Assembly: GCA_017939945.1 (NCBI GenBank)
Contig: JAGAZS010000171.1
Coordinates: 1-18,816 of the forward strand
Direction of reading: 5' to 3'
Length of the DNA stretch: 18,816 nt
Origin: Schwartzia sp. (in: firmicutes)
GTDB lineage: Bacteria > Bacillota > Negativicutes > Selenomonadales > Selenomonadaceae
This document shows, in pieces, positions 1 to 7,400 of the stretch (position 1 is its first letter; each line of letters starts with the position of its first letter). Both the position numbers and the translations under genes were made by a program. Below the pieces are notes generated by a model. It saw nothing but the letters and a program-made list of their open reading frames with translations. It did not search any database and was not told where the DNA came from.

Positions 1-105
1 CGCGACATAGCCAACCAGCCCGTGCGTCTCCGCCAGCCGATGCACGAAAGGACGGAATCCCACTCCCTGCACGACGCCATAAATGCGCAATTCTTTCGTC
101 GTCAC
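1..105 (-). CDS. hypF: HypF, hydrogenase maturation carbamoyltransferase, N-terminal fragment (gene runs off the left edge)
   Basis: Only the first 35 codons are present. They encode an acylphosphatase-type fold start with the motif VVQGVGFRPFVHRLA. The FRPFV form, with Pro after the catalytic Arg, is typical of the HypF N-terminal domain; stand-alone acylphosphatases usually have an aromatic or Val there (compare FRVFV in acyP of this window). HypF transfers the carbamoyl group of carbamoyl phosphate to HypE during synthesis of the cyanide ligands of [NiFe]-hydrogenase, in the cytoplasm. The start is GTG at 105-103, and its GTGA overlaps the TGA of the upstream membrane-protein gene, so the two are probably translationally coupled. 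The zinc-finger, YrdC-like and Kae1-like domains expected later in HypF are outside the window. A separate small acylphosphatase is the alternative, less likely because of the FRPFV motif. Confidence 0.78.
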   Translation of the reverse strand, partial: MTTKELRIYGVVQGVGFRPFVHRLAETHGLVGYVA

Positions 106-434
106 AGTCCCATCACCGAGACGAGAAACACCACGGCAAACCAACCGGCGGGCCCGAGACCCGCATAGAGCACAAAATTCAACAGAAAATGAAGAAACCG
201 TCTGCCGTCCTTCGGCAGCACAAATCTTGAATACAACGCGTCAAACAGCAAAAACGCCAGCACGCATCCCCCGACGGCCAACAAAAACCAAAGCACATAC
301 TCCGTCGGCGTCGAATTTCCCTGCGTCTCTGCGCCGCCCTTTGCCGCTACCAAAAATTGCTTAGCGCCGTCCAACGCAAAAGACGGCGTCAGAAAGCCCC
401 ATACCGCCGTAATGAAAAATTGCAATTGTTTCAA
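102..434 (-). CDS. Small membrane protein of unknown function, upstream of hypF
   Basis: I do not recognise this 110-residue protein. The chosen start is TTG at 434-432: it has a perfect AGGAGG ten bases upstream (450-445), and a good promoter starts transcription only about 45 bases before it. An in-frame ATG at 473 would be almost leaderless. The product has a hydrophobic N-terminus (residues 5-20), a clear membrane segment at about 46-68 and another at about 83-109, separated by a short basic loop (PKDGRRF). The segment between the first and second hydrophobic stretches is small-residue-rich and polar. The stop codon overlaps the GTG start of hypF, so it sits first in a hydrogenase-maturation transcript. 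A link to hydrogenase assembly or nickel handling is only inferred from position; no metal-binding motif is visible. Confidence 0.62.
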   Translation of the reverse strand: MKQLQFFITAVWGFLTPSFALDGAKQFLVAAKGGAETQGNSTPTEYVLWFLLAVGGCVLAFLLFDALYSRFVLPKDGRRFLHFLLNFVLYAGLGPAGWFAVVFLVSVMGL

Positions 435-444
435 GGACGCTCCG

Positions 445-450
445 CCTCCT
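445..450 (-). promoter_or_regulatory. AGGAGG ribosome-binding site that decides the TTG start of the hypF-linked membrane protein
   Basis: AGGAGG is read on the minus strand ten bases before TTG at 434. No ATG in the same frame lies within ribosome-binding distance, so the initiation codon is very probably TTG. Confidence 0.6.
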
Positions 451-484
451 GCCACGCACGCATAACCTCGCATAATCTTTCCAT

Positions 485-513
485 AATATATCATGTTTCC
501 CGTTTCGGGACAA
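485..513 (-). promoter_or_regulatory. Promoter of the membrane protein - hypF transcript
   Basis: On the minus strand, TTGTCC (513-508) and TATATT (490-485) are separated by exactly 17 bases. Start of transcription would be near 478, leaving a leader of about 45 bases before the TTG start codon. Prediction from sequence only. Confidence 0.5.
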
Positions 514-555
514 GCGAACAACGACAAAAACGATACAACGGCAACGCCTTTTCCC

Positions 556-584
556 TTGCATTTAGTTTGTATACAGCCTATAAT
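556..584 (+). promoter_or_regulatory. Promoter of cstA, with a TGTATACA palindrome in the spacer
   Basis: TTGCAT (556-561) and a perfect TATAAT (579-584) are 17 bases apart, predicting a transcript start near 591 and a 55-base leader. The spacer contains the palindrome TGTATACA (568-575), whose core matches the operator-like palindrome at the Crp/Fnr-like gene (9774-9789). A protein bound there would block RNA polymerase. Confidence 0.62.
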
Positions 585-645
585 AAAAAACATTAATCCA
601 CTGCAGGCAGAAAAACTGTAAGAAAACACAATGGGAGATGTCAAC

Positions 646-2343
646 ATGACGGCATTATTCATCATTCTTTCGGCTCTGGCGCTGCTCGGCCTCGGTTACA
701 AGCTGTACGGCGCGTGGCTGGAAAAACAGTGGGGCGTAGACCCCGAAAAGGAAACGCCCGCCTTCACGAAAGAAGACGGCGTCGACTATGTGGCTGCAAA
801 GCCCATCGTGCTGATGGGTCATCACTTTTCGTCCATCGCGGGCGCGGGTCCCATCAACGGACCGATTCTGGCTTCCGTGTTCGGATGGCTCCCGGTCTTC
901 CTCTGGTGCGTAATCGGCGGAATCTTTTTCGGCGGACTTCAGGACTTCGGCTCGCTATTCGCGTCGATTCGCCATGACGGGAAATCCCTCGGCGAAATCA
1001 TCAACGACACCATGGGCAAGACGGCGAAACGGCTCTTCATCGCGTTCGCTCTCCTCGTGCTGATTCTCGTCATCGCTTCGTTTGTCAACGTCGTAGCAGG
1101 CACGTTCTTCACCGAAGGCGATGCCTTCGGCATTACCGCAAATCCGAACGGCAACCAGGCGACGGCGATGATCTCGCTGCTGTTCATCGTTCTCGCCATC
1201 GTATACGGCTACGCGACGAACAAACTGGGCATCGGAACCGCCCCCGCCTCTATCGCGGGTATCCTCGGCATCGTCGCCATTACCGTTTTCGGCCTGCATT
1301 ACGGCTTGATGATGAGCCGTACGGCCTGGATCATTTTCATCGGAGCGTATATCACGATTGCCTCACTCGTTCCGGTCTGGATTCTGCTCCAGCCCCGCGA
1401 CTATCTTTCGAGCTTTCTTCTCTACGCAATGATGGGTATCGCCGTCGTCGGCATTGTCGTTTCCGCAATCACCGGCTCGGCGACTTTCACGATTCCGATG
1501 TTCACGGGCTGGAACACGAAAATCGGTCCGATGTTCCCGGCGCTGTTCATCACCGTAGCCTGCGGCGCCTGCTCCGGCTTCCATTCACTGATCTCCACCG
1601 GAACTTCGTCGAAACAGCTGTCCAACGAAAAAGACGCGAAGCCCATTGGCTACGGTTCCATGCTGATCGAGTCTGCCCTCGGTATCGTTTCGCTGATTGC
1701 CGTCGGCATGGTCTTCGACAAATTCACCAGCGGCGGCTTCGGCTCGCCGTCCGCGGCATTCGGCGCGGGCATTGCGCTGATGTTCGGCGGCGAAGGCTCG
1801 CCGGTCTACAATACAATTTATGCGCTTCTGGTACTCGCCGTCTCCGTTTTCGCGCTGACCAGCCTTGACACCGGCACACGGCTCAGCCGTTTCATGTTCT
1901 CCGAGCTGTTCTTGGAAACCGGGGAAACGAGCTGGCATGACGCGTCCGGTATCCGCAAGCTTCTCGCGCATCCGCTGTTCGGCACCCTTTTGATGGTAAC
2001 CATCGGCTGCGTGCTTGGCGGATTGAAGTTAAGCGCGATTTGGGGACTTTTCGGCGCGGCAAACCAGCTCCTCGCCGGCATCGCACTGATGGCGGTCTGC
2101 GCCTGGCTCGGTCATGTGCAGAAAAACAACAGTATGTTTTTCTTTCCGATGATTTTCATGCTCTGCGCAACACTCGTCAGTCTCGCCTTCACAATCTTGA
2201 AAAAGATTTCCCTGATCGGCGCAGGCAGTGCGGTTTGGGGCGACTGGTTCCAGCTCGTTTTCGCCGCCGCGATGGCCGTCCTCGCCGTCATCCTTGTCGT
2301 GGAAGGCGTACAGACATTTTCCGCGCAAAAGAAAAAAGCGTAA
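646..2343 (+). CDS. cstA: CstA family carbon-starvation transporter (peptide/pyruvate)
   Basis: This is a 565-residue polytopic inner-membrane protein. Early in the chain it carries the family hallmark GHHFSSIAGAGPINGPI, followed by the GGxQDF region and, further on, QPRDYLSSFLLY. CstA-family proteins (CstA, BtsT) import peptides or pyruvate, with pyruvate/H+ symport shown for BtsT, and are typically induced on nutrient limitation. It is shorter than the roughly 700-residue E. coli proteins and resembles the compact form found in Bacillota. The start at 646 is preferred over an in-frame ATG at 631 because GGGAG (633-637) lies eight bases before it and nothing comparable precedes 631. It is transcribed alone from the promoter at 556-584 and ends at the bidirectional terminator at 2430-2468. 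Substrate (peptide or pyruvate) cannot be settled from sequence. Confidence 0.9.
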   Translation: MTALFIILSALALLGLGYKLYGAWLEKQWGVDPEKETPAFTKEDGVDYVAAKPIVLMGHHFSSIAGAGPINGPILASVFGWLPVFLWCVIGGIFFGGLQDFGSLFASIRHDGKSLGEIINDTMGKTAKRLFIAFALLVLILVIASFVNVVAGTFFTEGDAFGITANPNGNQATAMISLLFIVLAIVYGYATNKLGIGTAPASIAGILGIVAITVFGLHYGLMMSRTAWIIFIGAYITIASLVPVWILLQPRDYLSSFLLYAMMGIAVVGIVVSAITGSATFTIPMFTGWNTKIGPMFPALFITVACGACSGFHSLISTGTSSKQLSNEKDAKPIGYGSMLIESALGIVSLIAVGMVFDKFTSGGFGSPSAAFGAGIALMFGGEGSPVYNTIYALLVLAVSVFALTSLDTGTRLSRFMFSELFLETGETSWHDASGIRKLLAHPLFGTLLMVTIGCVLGGLKLSAIWGLFGAANQLLAGIALMAVCAWLGHVQKNNSMFFFPMIFMLCATLVSLAFTILKKISLIGAGSAVWGDWFQLVFAAAMAVLAVILVVEGVQTFSAQKKKA

Positions 2344-2429
2344 AATATTTGCGGTTAGAAAGTTGGAACGTTAGAATTCTGTAGTGCATAATTTTTTGTA
2401 TGGACATGAAAGCTTCATAATATATATAA

Positions 2430-2468
2430 AAAAGTTGCGATTGGCACATTTGTCCAATCGCAACTTTT
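2430..2468. terminator. Bidirectional terminator between cstA and purL
   Basis: A perfect 15-bp stem (2430-2444 with 2454-2468) has a 9-base loop and is flanked by A-runs on the left and T-runs on the right, so it has a U-tract in both directions. It lies between the convergent ends of cstA (2343) and purL (2487). The rest of the 143-base gap is AT-rich and shows nothing else. Confidence 0.85.
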
Positions 2469-2486
2469 CTATTTCCAATGAACGAT

Positions 2487-5400
2487 TCATGCGTAATATT
2501 TTACTCCAGAGGCGAAAATTAGTTGGTCTTTTTCTCCCGGCACGTTAACGCCGATGTTCTCCCCAATGCGCTCGGAATGCCCCATCTTGCCGAATACGCG
2601 ACCGTCCGGGCTGGTGATTCCTTCAATCGCCCAAACCGAGCCGTTCGGATTGAAAGCGATATCCATGCTCGGATTGCCCCAATCATCCACGTACTGCGTG
2701 GCAATCTGCCCGCGCAGGCGCAAACGTGAGAGAATCTCCTTGTCGGCATAGAAACGGCCCTCTCCGTGGGAAACGGGAACCGTCTGGATTGAGCCGACAG
2801 GGACGCCGGAAAGCCACGGTGAAAGATTCGAGACCACCTTCGTGCGTACCATACAGGAAACATGCCGTCCGATGGTATTGAAGGTCAAAGTCGGCGCGCT
2901 CTGCGTCAGCGGACGTATATCGCCATACGGCACAAGACCGAGCTTGATCAGCGCCTGGAAGCCGTTGCAGATGCCGAGCATCAGGCCGTCCTTTTCCGTC
3001 AGGTGCGTCATGATTGCGTCCCGAATCCGAGGATTCCTGAACATCGCGGCAATAAATTTGCCGGAACCGTCCGGCTCGTCGCCGCCGGAAAAGCCGCCGG
3101 GCAGCATGATGATCTGCGCGGCGCGGATGCCCTTCACCAAGGCCTCCACCGTCTCGCCGATGGCCTGCGGCGTCAAATTGCGAATGACAAGTGTTTCCGC
3201 TTTTGCCCCAACCCGCTCGAAAGCGCGGGCGGAGTCGTATTCGCAGTTCGTACCGGGGAATACCGGGATGAATACCCGCGGCTTCGCATAGTGCGCGCTC
3301 GCTTCGAGCTGGCTACCTCGCGTATAATCCGGGGTCTGCGGAACCGGAACGGGAGTGCCGCCGACTTTTGTCGGGAAAATCTTCTCCAGAGGTTCCTTCC
3401 AAACGTTTTCCGCTTCGGCGAGGTTGATGATAACGCCGCCGCAAACGATATTCGGCTGCTCCATCGTATAACCGAGGGCATAGGCGCCGGTATGAGCAAG
3501 CGCCTCCGCCACATCCACATCGGTATTGTCGGGAATTTCCAACAAAACCGTGCCGTAATTCGGCAGGAATAATTCCTCGGCGTCGGGCGCCGCGTCAAAA
3601 CAAAAACCGATATTGTTGCCGAGGCACATCCGCAGGATTGCAGCGGCAACGCCGCCCACGCGCACAGTGGCTGCGGAAAGCACTTTGCCGGCCGCCGTCA
3701 GCGCGAAGATTTTTTCCAGATTGTAACGGAGCTGCCCGAAATCGGGCAAGTCGTACTCGTCCCTCGGACACGGCACGGCATAGACGGTGCTGTCGATAGC
3801 CTTGAACTCTGCCGAGACGACATTTTCCGCAGGCAGAACGCCAACGGCGAAAGCCGCCAGCGTCGGCGGCACATGAATATCCATGAATGTCCCGGACATG
3901 GAATCCTTGCCGCCGATGGCGGCGATTCCGAGGGAACGCTGCGCCCATAACGCGCCGAGCAATGCCGCGAAAGGCTTGCCCCATTTCTCCGGTTCCTTGC
4001 CGAGGCTCTCGAAATATTCCTGCAAGGTCAGCCAAAGCTTGTTGACGTCGCCGCCCATCGCGACGATTTTCGTCACGGCTTCGACAATGGCGTACATCGC
4101 GCCGTGGAACGGGCTCCATTCCATGAAGTAAGGGTCGATACCGTAGGCCATGGCCGTCGCCGTGGTCGTCTCGCCAGTGACCATCGACAGCTTCGCCGCC
4201 ATTCCTTCCTGCGGCGTCATCTGTTTCTTGCCGCCGAAGGGCATCAAGATTGTGCCTACGCCGACAGTGGAATCGAAACGCTCCGCAAGTCCCTTTTGAG
4301 CGCAGACATTCAGCCGCGAAAGATTTTTCATCCAAGCAGCATAGAGATTCGAGCCGCATGCACTGATTTCGTCAGGCAACGTATGAAGATATGGTCTTTC
4401 CGCGTCGGGCTGGACAATCTCCGCCTCCACATGCTGACGCACGCCGTTGGTGGCGAGGAATTTCCGATCCAAATCGACGATGACTTTTCCGCGCCAGCGC
4501 ATGACGAGACGCGGCTCCTCGGTGACGGTCGCGACTTCCGTCGCTTCGAGATTTTCCTCGTCCGCCGCCTTGATGAACGCGGCGACATCGTCAAACGCCA
4601 GCACGACAGCCATGCGCTCCTGAGATTCCGAAATCGCAAGCTCTGTTCCGTCGAGTCCTTCATATTTTTTCGGAACGGCGTCGAGATCGACGGCCAAACC
4701 GTCGGTCAGCTCGCCAATGGCAACCGCGACGCCGCCCGCTCCGAAATCGTTGCACCGCTTGATCATCCGCGCAATCTCGGGACGGCGGAACAAGCGCTGG
4801 ATTTTCCGTTCGGTGGGCGGATTGCCTTTCTGCACCTCCGCGCCGCATTCCGCCAACGAATCAATCGTATGCTCTTTCGACGAGCCGGTAGCGCCGCCGC
4901 AACCGTCGCGCCCCGTACGCCCGCCGACGAGTACCACCATGTCCCCCGGCTCCGGGCTTTTCCGCACAACGTTTTCCTGCGGCGCGGCGGCAATCACGGC
5001 GCCGATTTCCATTCGTTTCGCCATATAGCCGGGATGATAGACCTCCGCCACCTGTCCCGTAGCGAGACCGATCTGGTTGCCATAGGAGCTGTAGCCCGCG
5101 GCCGCGTCCCGCGTAATCTTTTTCTGGGGCAGCTTGCCAGCACGGGTATCCCTGACGGGCGTGCGGGGATCGGCGGCTCCTGTCAGGCGCATGGCCTGAT
5201 AGACATAAGAACGTCCGGACAGCGGATCGCGGATTGCGCCGCCGAGACAAGTGGCCGCGCCGCCGAAAGGCTCAATCTCCGTCGGATGGTTATGCGTCTC
5301 GTTCTTGAACATTACGAGCCATTTTTCCGTCTTGCCGTCATGGTCTGCGTCCACGACAACCGAGCAGGCGTTGACCTCCTCCGACGCGTCGAGCGCGTCG

Positions 5401-6275
5401 AGCTTTCCTTCCGCGCGAAGCGCTTTCATACCCATGACTGCGATATCCATCAGCGTGACGTCGCGTTCCACGTCCGCGCCGTAAACCGTTTGGCGGTCAA
5501 AAAGATATTTCTCGTAAGCCGTCTCGATAGCCGGACGATACTTGCCGTCCGCAAAGCTCACATGGTCGATCGCTGTGGTAAACGTCGTATGGCGGCAATG
5601 GTCGGACCAATACGTGTCAATCACGCGCAGCTCGGTAATGGTCGGCGAACGTTTCGCAATATCCCGAAAGTACTTCTGACAAAAAACGAGGTCATCCAGA
5701 TTCATGGCGAGCCCGTATTTGACCATTAGGCCCGCGAGCTGGCTCTCCGAGCGGAGATTGAAATCGTCGAGGACATCCACGTCCTGCGGTTCCTCCATCG
5801 CCATCGCCAGAGTTTTAGGCTTTTTCAGCGACGCCTCACGGCATTCGACTTCGTTGATCAAATAAGATTTGATTCCGTTGAACGCCGCGTCCGAAATCTT
5901 GCCGACCAGAAGCACCAGAGTCGACGTACGGATCGTCGGACGTTCCTTTTGAGTGACAAGCTGCACGCACTGCGCCGCCGAATCCGCGCGCTGATCGTAT
6001 TGCCCCGGCAGATATTCAATAGCGAATTTCCTCGTATTCGGGAAATTCGGCAGTTTCTCTTCGTAAACCACGTCGACAGGCGGCTCCGCGAACACGACGT
6101 CGCGCACCGCTTGGTATTCCTCATCGCTGAGTCCTTCGATGTCGTAGCGTCGGATCAGACGCACCGTGCGCAGTCCCACCAGCCGGAAGCTCTCGATCAG
6201 ATCCTCCGCCAGCTGTCGCGCCGGAACGTCAAAAAAGCCCTGCCGCTTCTCGACAAAAAGCCTGCGGACCGTCAT
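2487..6275 (-). CDS. purL: Phosphoribosylformylglycinamidine synthase, fused synthetase-glutaminase form
   Basis: PurL converts FGAR, ATP and glutamine to FGAM, the fourth step of de novo purine synthesis, in the cytoplasm. At 1262 residues it is the single-chain form, so separate purS and purQ are not expected. The N-terminal adaptor region is followed by SDHCRHTTF (about 224-232), the NETHNHPTEIEPFGG nucleotide/substrate loop (about 328-342), and FGAGGVAVAIGELTDGL in the first synthetase half. The C-terminal class I glutamine amidotransferase has the nucleophile Cys1103 in LGICNGFQ and the His/Glu pair in GHSER (about 1233 and 1235). The start has GGAGGAGG (6290-6283) seven bases upstream, located inside the end of the anomerase gene. 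The ATG overlaps the upstream TGA (ATGA), so the two are coupled. The domain pattern looks complete, with no frameshift. Confidence 0.96.
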   Translation of the reverse strand: MTVRRLFVEKRQGFFDVPARQLAEDLIESFRLVGLRTVRLIRRYDIEGLSDEEYQAVRDVVFAEPPVDVVYEEKLPNFPNTRKFAIEYLPGQYDQRADSAAQCVQLVTQKERPTIRTSTLVLLVGKISDAAFNGIKSYLINEVECREASLKKPKTLAMAMEEPQDVDVLDDFNLRSESQLAGLMVKYGLAMNLDDLVFCQKYFRDIAKRSPTITELRVIDTYWSDHCRHTTFTTAIDHVSFADGKYRPAIETAYEKYLFDRQTVYGADVERDVTLMDIAVMGMKALRAEGKLDALDASEEVNACSVVVDADHDGKTEKWLVMFKNETHNHPTEIEPFGGAATCLGGAIRDPLSGRSYVYQAMRLTGAADPRTPVRDTRAGKLPQKKITRDAAAGYSSYGNQIGLATGQVAEVYHPGYMAKRMEIGAVIAAAPQENVVRKSPEPGDMVVLVGGRTGRDGCGGATGSSKEHTIDSLAECGAEVQKGNPPTERKIQRLFRRPEIARMIKRCNDFGAGGVAVAIGELTDGLAVDLDAVPKKYEGLDGTELAISESQERMAVVLAFDDVAAFIKAADEENLEATEVATVTEEPRLVMRWRGKVIVDLDRKFLATNGVRQHVEAEIVQPDAERPYLHTLPDEISACGSNLYAAWMKNLSRLNVCAQKGLAERFDSTVGVGTILMPFGGKKQMTPQEGMAAKLSMVTGETTTATAMAYGIDPYFMEWSPFHGAMYAIVEAVTKIVAMGGDVNKLWLTLQEYFESLGKEPEKWGKPFAALLGALWAQRSLGIAAIGGKDSMSGTFMDIHVPPTLAAFAVGVLPAENVVSAEFKAIDSTVYAVPCPRDEYDLPDFGQLRYNLEKIFALTAAGKVLSAATVRVGGVAAAILRMCLGNNIGFCFDAAPDAEELFLPNYGTVLLEIPDNTDVDVAEALAHTGAYALGYTMEQPNIVCGGVIINLAEAENVWKEPLEKIFPTKVGGTPVPVPQTPDYTRGSQLEASAHYAKPRVFIPVFPGTNCEYDSARAFERVGAKAETLVIRNLTPQAIGETVEALVKGIRAAQIIMLPGGFSGGDEPDGSGKFIAAMFRNPRIRDAIMTHLTEKDGLMLGICNGFQALIKLGLVPYGDIRPLTQSAPTLTFNTIGRHVSCMVRTKVVSNLSPWLSGVPVGSIQTVPVSHGEGRFYADKEILSRLRLRGQIATQYVDDWGNPSMDIAFNPNGSVWAIEGITSPDGRVFGKMGHSERIGENIGVNVPGEKDQLIFASGVKYYA

Positions 6276-6760
6276 CGCATTTCCTCCTCCAAAAGATCCA
6301 CCGCGATCTTTACGACCACCTTCAAGACCGGCGACGGCTTCTCGTCAATGGCGACACAGGGGCAGTGAATGTCCTTCGGCGTCAATACGGCAAAGCATCC
6401 CTCGGAAAGCACGAAATCGCTTTCCGGCTCCAGTCTCTCATAAAAGACTATGTCCTTTTCCTCGTCGTAGGGCGTCGATTCCTTCAGCGCCGGCGTAAAC
6501 GCGCACCAGCCGATGAATTCCTGCCCTTCCGCCATAAACTGCACATCCGCGTATTTGCGATGGGATTCCGGGCGGCATTCCTCCTCCGGCTTTGATTGAT
6601 AGCGCGACACCGTCGCATAGATACGGTCGCCGTCTATCTCATAACGCCCGTCTTTCAGCTTCGAGAAATCCGTTTCCCGCAAATACGAAAGCGCCCGCTC
6701 CATCGCCGGCGAAAAAGCGATTCCCTCCATATCCTCGTCATGAATGCTTCCAATAATCAT
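6272..6760 (-). CDS. YhcH/YjgK/YiaL (TabA/NanQ) family protein, probable sugar anomerase
   Basis: The 162-residue product begins MIIGSI, typical of the family, and carries the conserved blocks HRKYADVQF (H67) and LTPKDIHCP (D130, H132), which in relatives line a metal-binding cupin-like pocket. NanQ opens the ring of N-acetylneuraminate and speeds anomer exchange; TabA is a biofilm-associated paralogue. The start at 6760 is chosen because GGGAGG (6774-6769) lies eight bases upstream; an in-frame start at 6784 adds eight residues foreign to the family. The stop overlaps the purL ATG, so it is the first gene of a two-gene purine transcript. No sialic-acid or other sugar genes are nearby, and the natural substrate is unknown. 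Family call is firm; function is inferred. Confidence 0.85.
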   Translation of the reverse strand: MIIGSIHDEDMEGIAFSPAMERALSYLRETDFSKLKDGRYEIDGDRIYATVSRYQSKPEEECRPESHRKYADVQFMAEGQEFIGWCAFTPALKESTPYDEEKDIVFYERLEPESDFVLSEGCFAVLTPKDIHCPCVAIDEKPSPVLKVVVKIAVDLLEEEMR

Positions 6761-6768
6761 CGTCAACG

Positions 6769-6774
6769 CCTCCC
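6769..6774 (-). promoter_or_regulatory. GGGAGG ribosome-binding site fixing the start of the YhcH/TabA gene at 6760
   Basis: It is eight bases before the ATG at 6760-6758 and lies downstream of the alternative ATG codons at 6784 and 6781, so initiation at 6760 fits both the spacing and the family N-terminus. Confidence 0.65.
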
Positions 6775-6810
6775 GCGTCATCAACCGTCCCGCAAATACG
6801 CGTCATGCGC

Positions 6811-6839
6811 TTGCAAGGCTCGACTGCCTATGATAATAT
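6811..6839 (+). promoter_or_regulatory. Promoter of the Lrp regulator - aminotransferase operon
   Basis: TTGCAA (6811-6816) and TAATAT (6834-6839) are 17 bases apart, giving a start near 6846 and a leader of about 75 bases. Its -10 box lies within about 10 bases of the -10 box of the opposing anomerase promoter, so the two transcripts start toward each other and overlap. Confidence 0.5.
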
Positions 6840-6841
6840 CT

Positions 6842-6870
6842 ATTGTAATAAAAATATGCCGGATATGCAA
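6842..6870 (-). promoter_or_regulatory. Promoter of the anomerase - purL operon
   Basis: On the minus strand, TTGCAT (6870-6865) and TACAAT (6847-6842) are 17 bases apart. The predicted start near 6835 leaves a leader of about 75 bases. I see no PurR-box or guanine-riboswitch-like fold in this leader, but could not fold it computationally. Confidence 0.5.
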
Positions 6871-6920
6871 TCAAAAGCGGTATATTTTTCAATCCACCAC
6901 AAGAACCGGAGGTTTTTCCC

Positions 6921-7400
6921 ATGAACGAACTGCTCTCGCTCCTCGAGCACGACGCGCGCCGCCCGCTGCCGGAGCTGGCCGGCGTCCTCAAACGGAGCGA
7001 ATACGAAGTCGAAAAAGAAATCAAGGCGCTGGAAAAAGAGCGCATCATTCTCGGCTACAACACCTTGATCGACTGGAACAAAGCGGGAACGAACAAAGTC
7101 ACCGCCTTCATCGAGGTCAACCTGACGCCCCAGCGCGACGTGGGCTTCGACGCAATCGCCGACCGTATTTCCCGTTTTGACGAGGTCCGCTCCGTTTTCC
7201 TTATGAGCGGCAACTTCGACCTTCTCGTCATCGTCGAAGAGGAATCGCTTCAGGCAATCGCCGATTTCATCGCCCAGCGTCTCGCCACCATCGACGGCGT
7301 CACCTCGACGCGCAGCCATTTCATGCTGAAGCCGTATAAAAAAGACGGCCTGTTGACCGGGCCGAAAGAACGCGATTATCGTCTGGTGGTGTCGCCATGA
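6921..7400 (+). CDS. Lrp/AsnC family transcription regulator (AlaR-like)
   Basis: The 159-residue protein has an N-terminal winged helix-turn-helix (about 1-50; LLEHDARRPLPELAGVL then the recognition region) and a C-terminal RAM-type ligand-binding domain (about 60-145) ending in the family-typical THS-like segment TRSHFMLKPYK. Members bind amino acids and control their metabolism. GGAGG lies eight bases before the ATG. Its TGA overlaps the ATG of the aminotransferase, so the two are co-translated. This gene order matches B. subtilis alaR-alaT (yugG-yugH), where the regulator activates alanine transaminase. I infer that it senses an amino acid linked to the neighbouring enzyme. It probably acts on its own promoter at 6811-6839. 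Confidence 0.85.
   Translation: MNELLSLLEHDARRPLPELAGVLKRSEYEVEKEIKALEKERIILGYNTLIDWNKAGTNKVTAFIEVNLTPQRDVGFDAIADRISRFDEVRSVFLMSGNFDLLVIVEEESLQAIADFIAQRLATIDGVTSTRSHFMLKPYKKDGLLTGPKERDYRLVVSP

Noticed and set aside
4104..5729. Long plus-strand open frame of 541 codons opposite purL
   Set aside because: Arg/His-rich composition without any recognisable domain, lying wholly antisense to a clear purL. It is an artefact of GC-rich third positions.
6761..6920. Purine riboswitch or T-box in the leaders between the anomerase and Lrp genes
   Set aside because: No paired stems of the right lengths or T-box core motif was visible by eye; leaders are only about 75 bases. A covariance-model search would be needed to exclude it fully.
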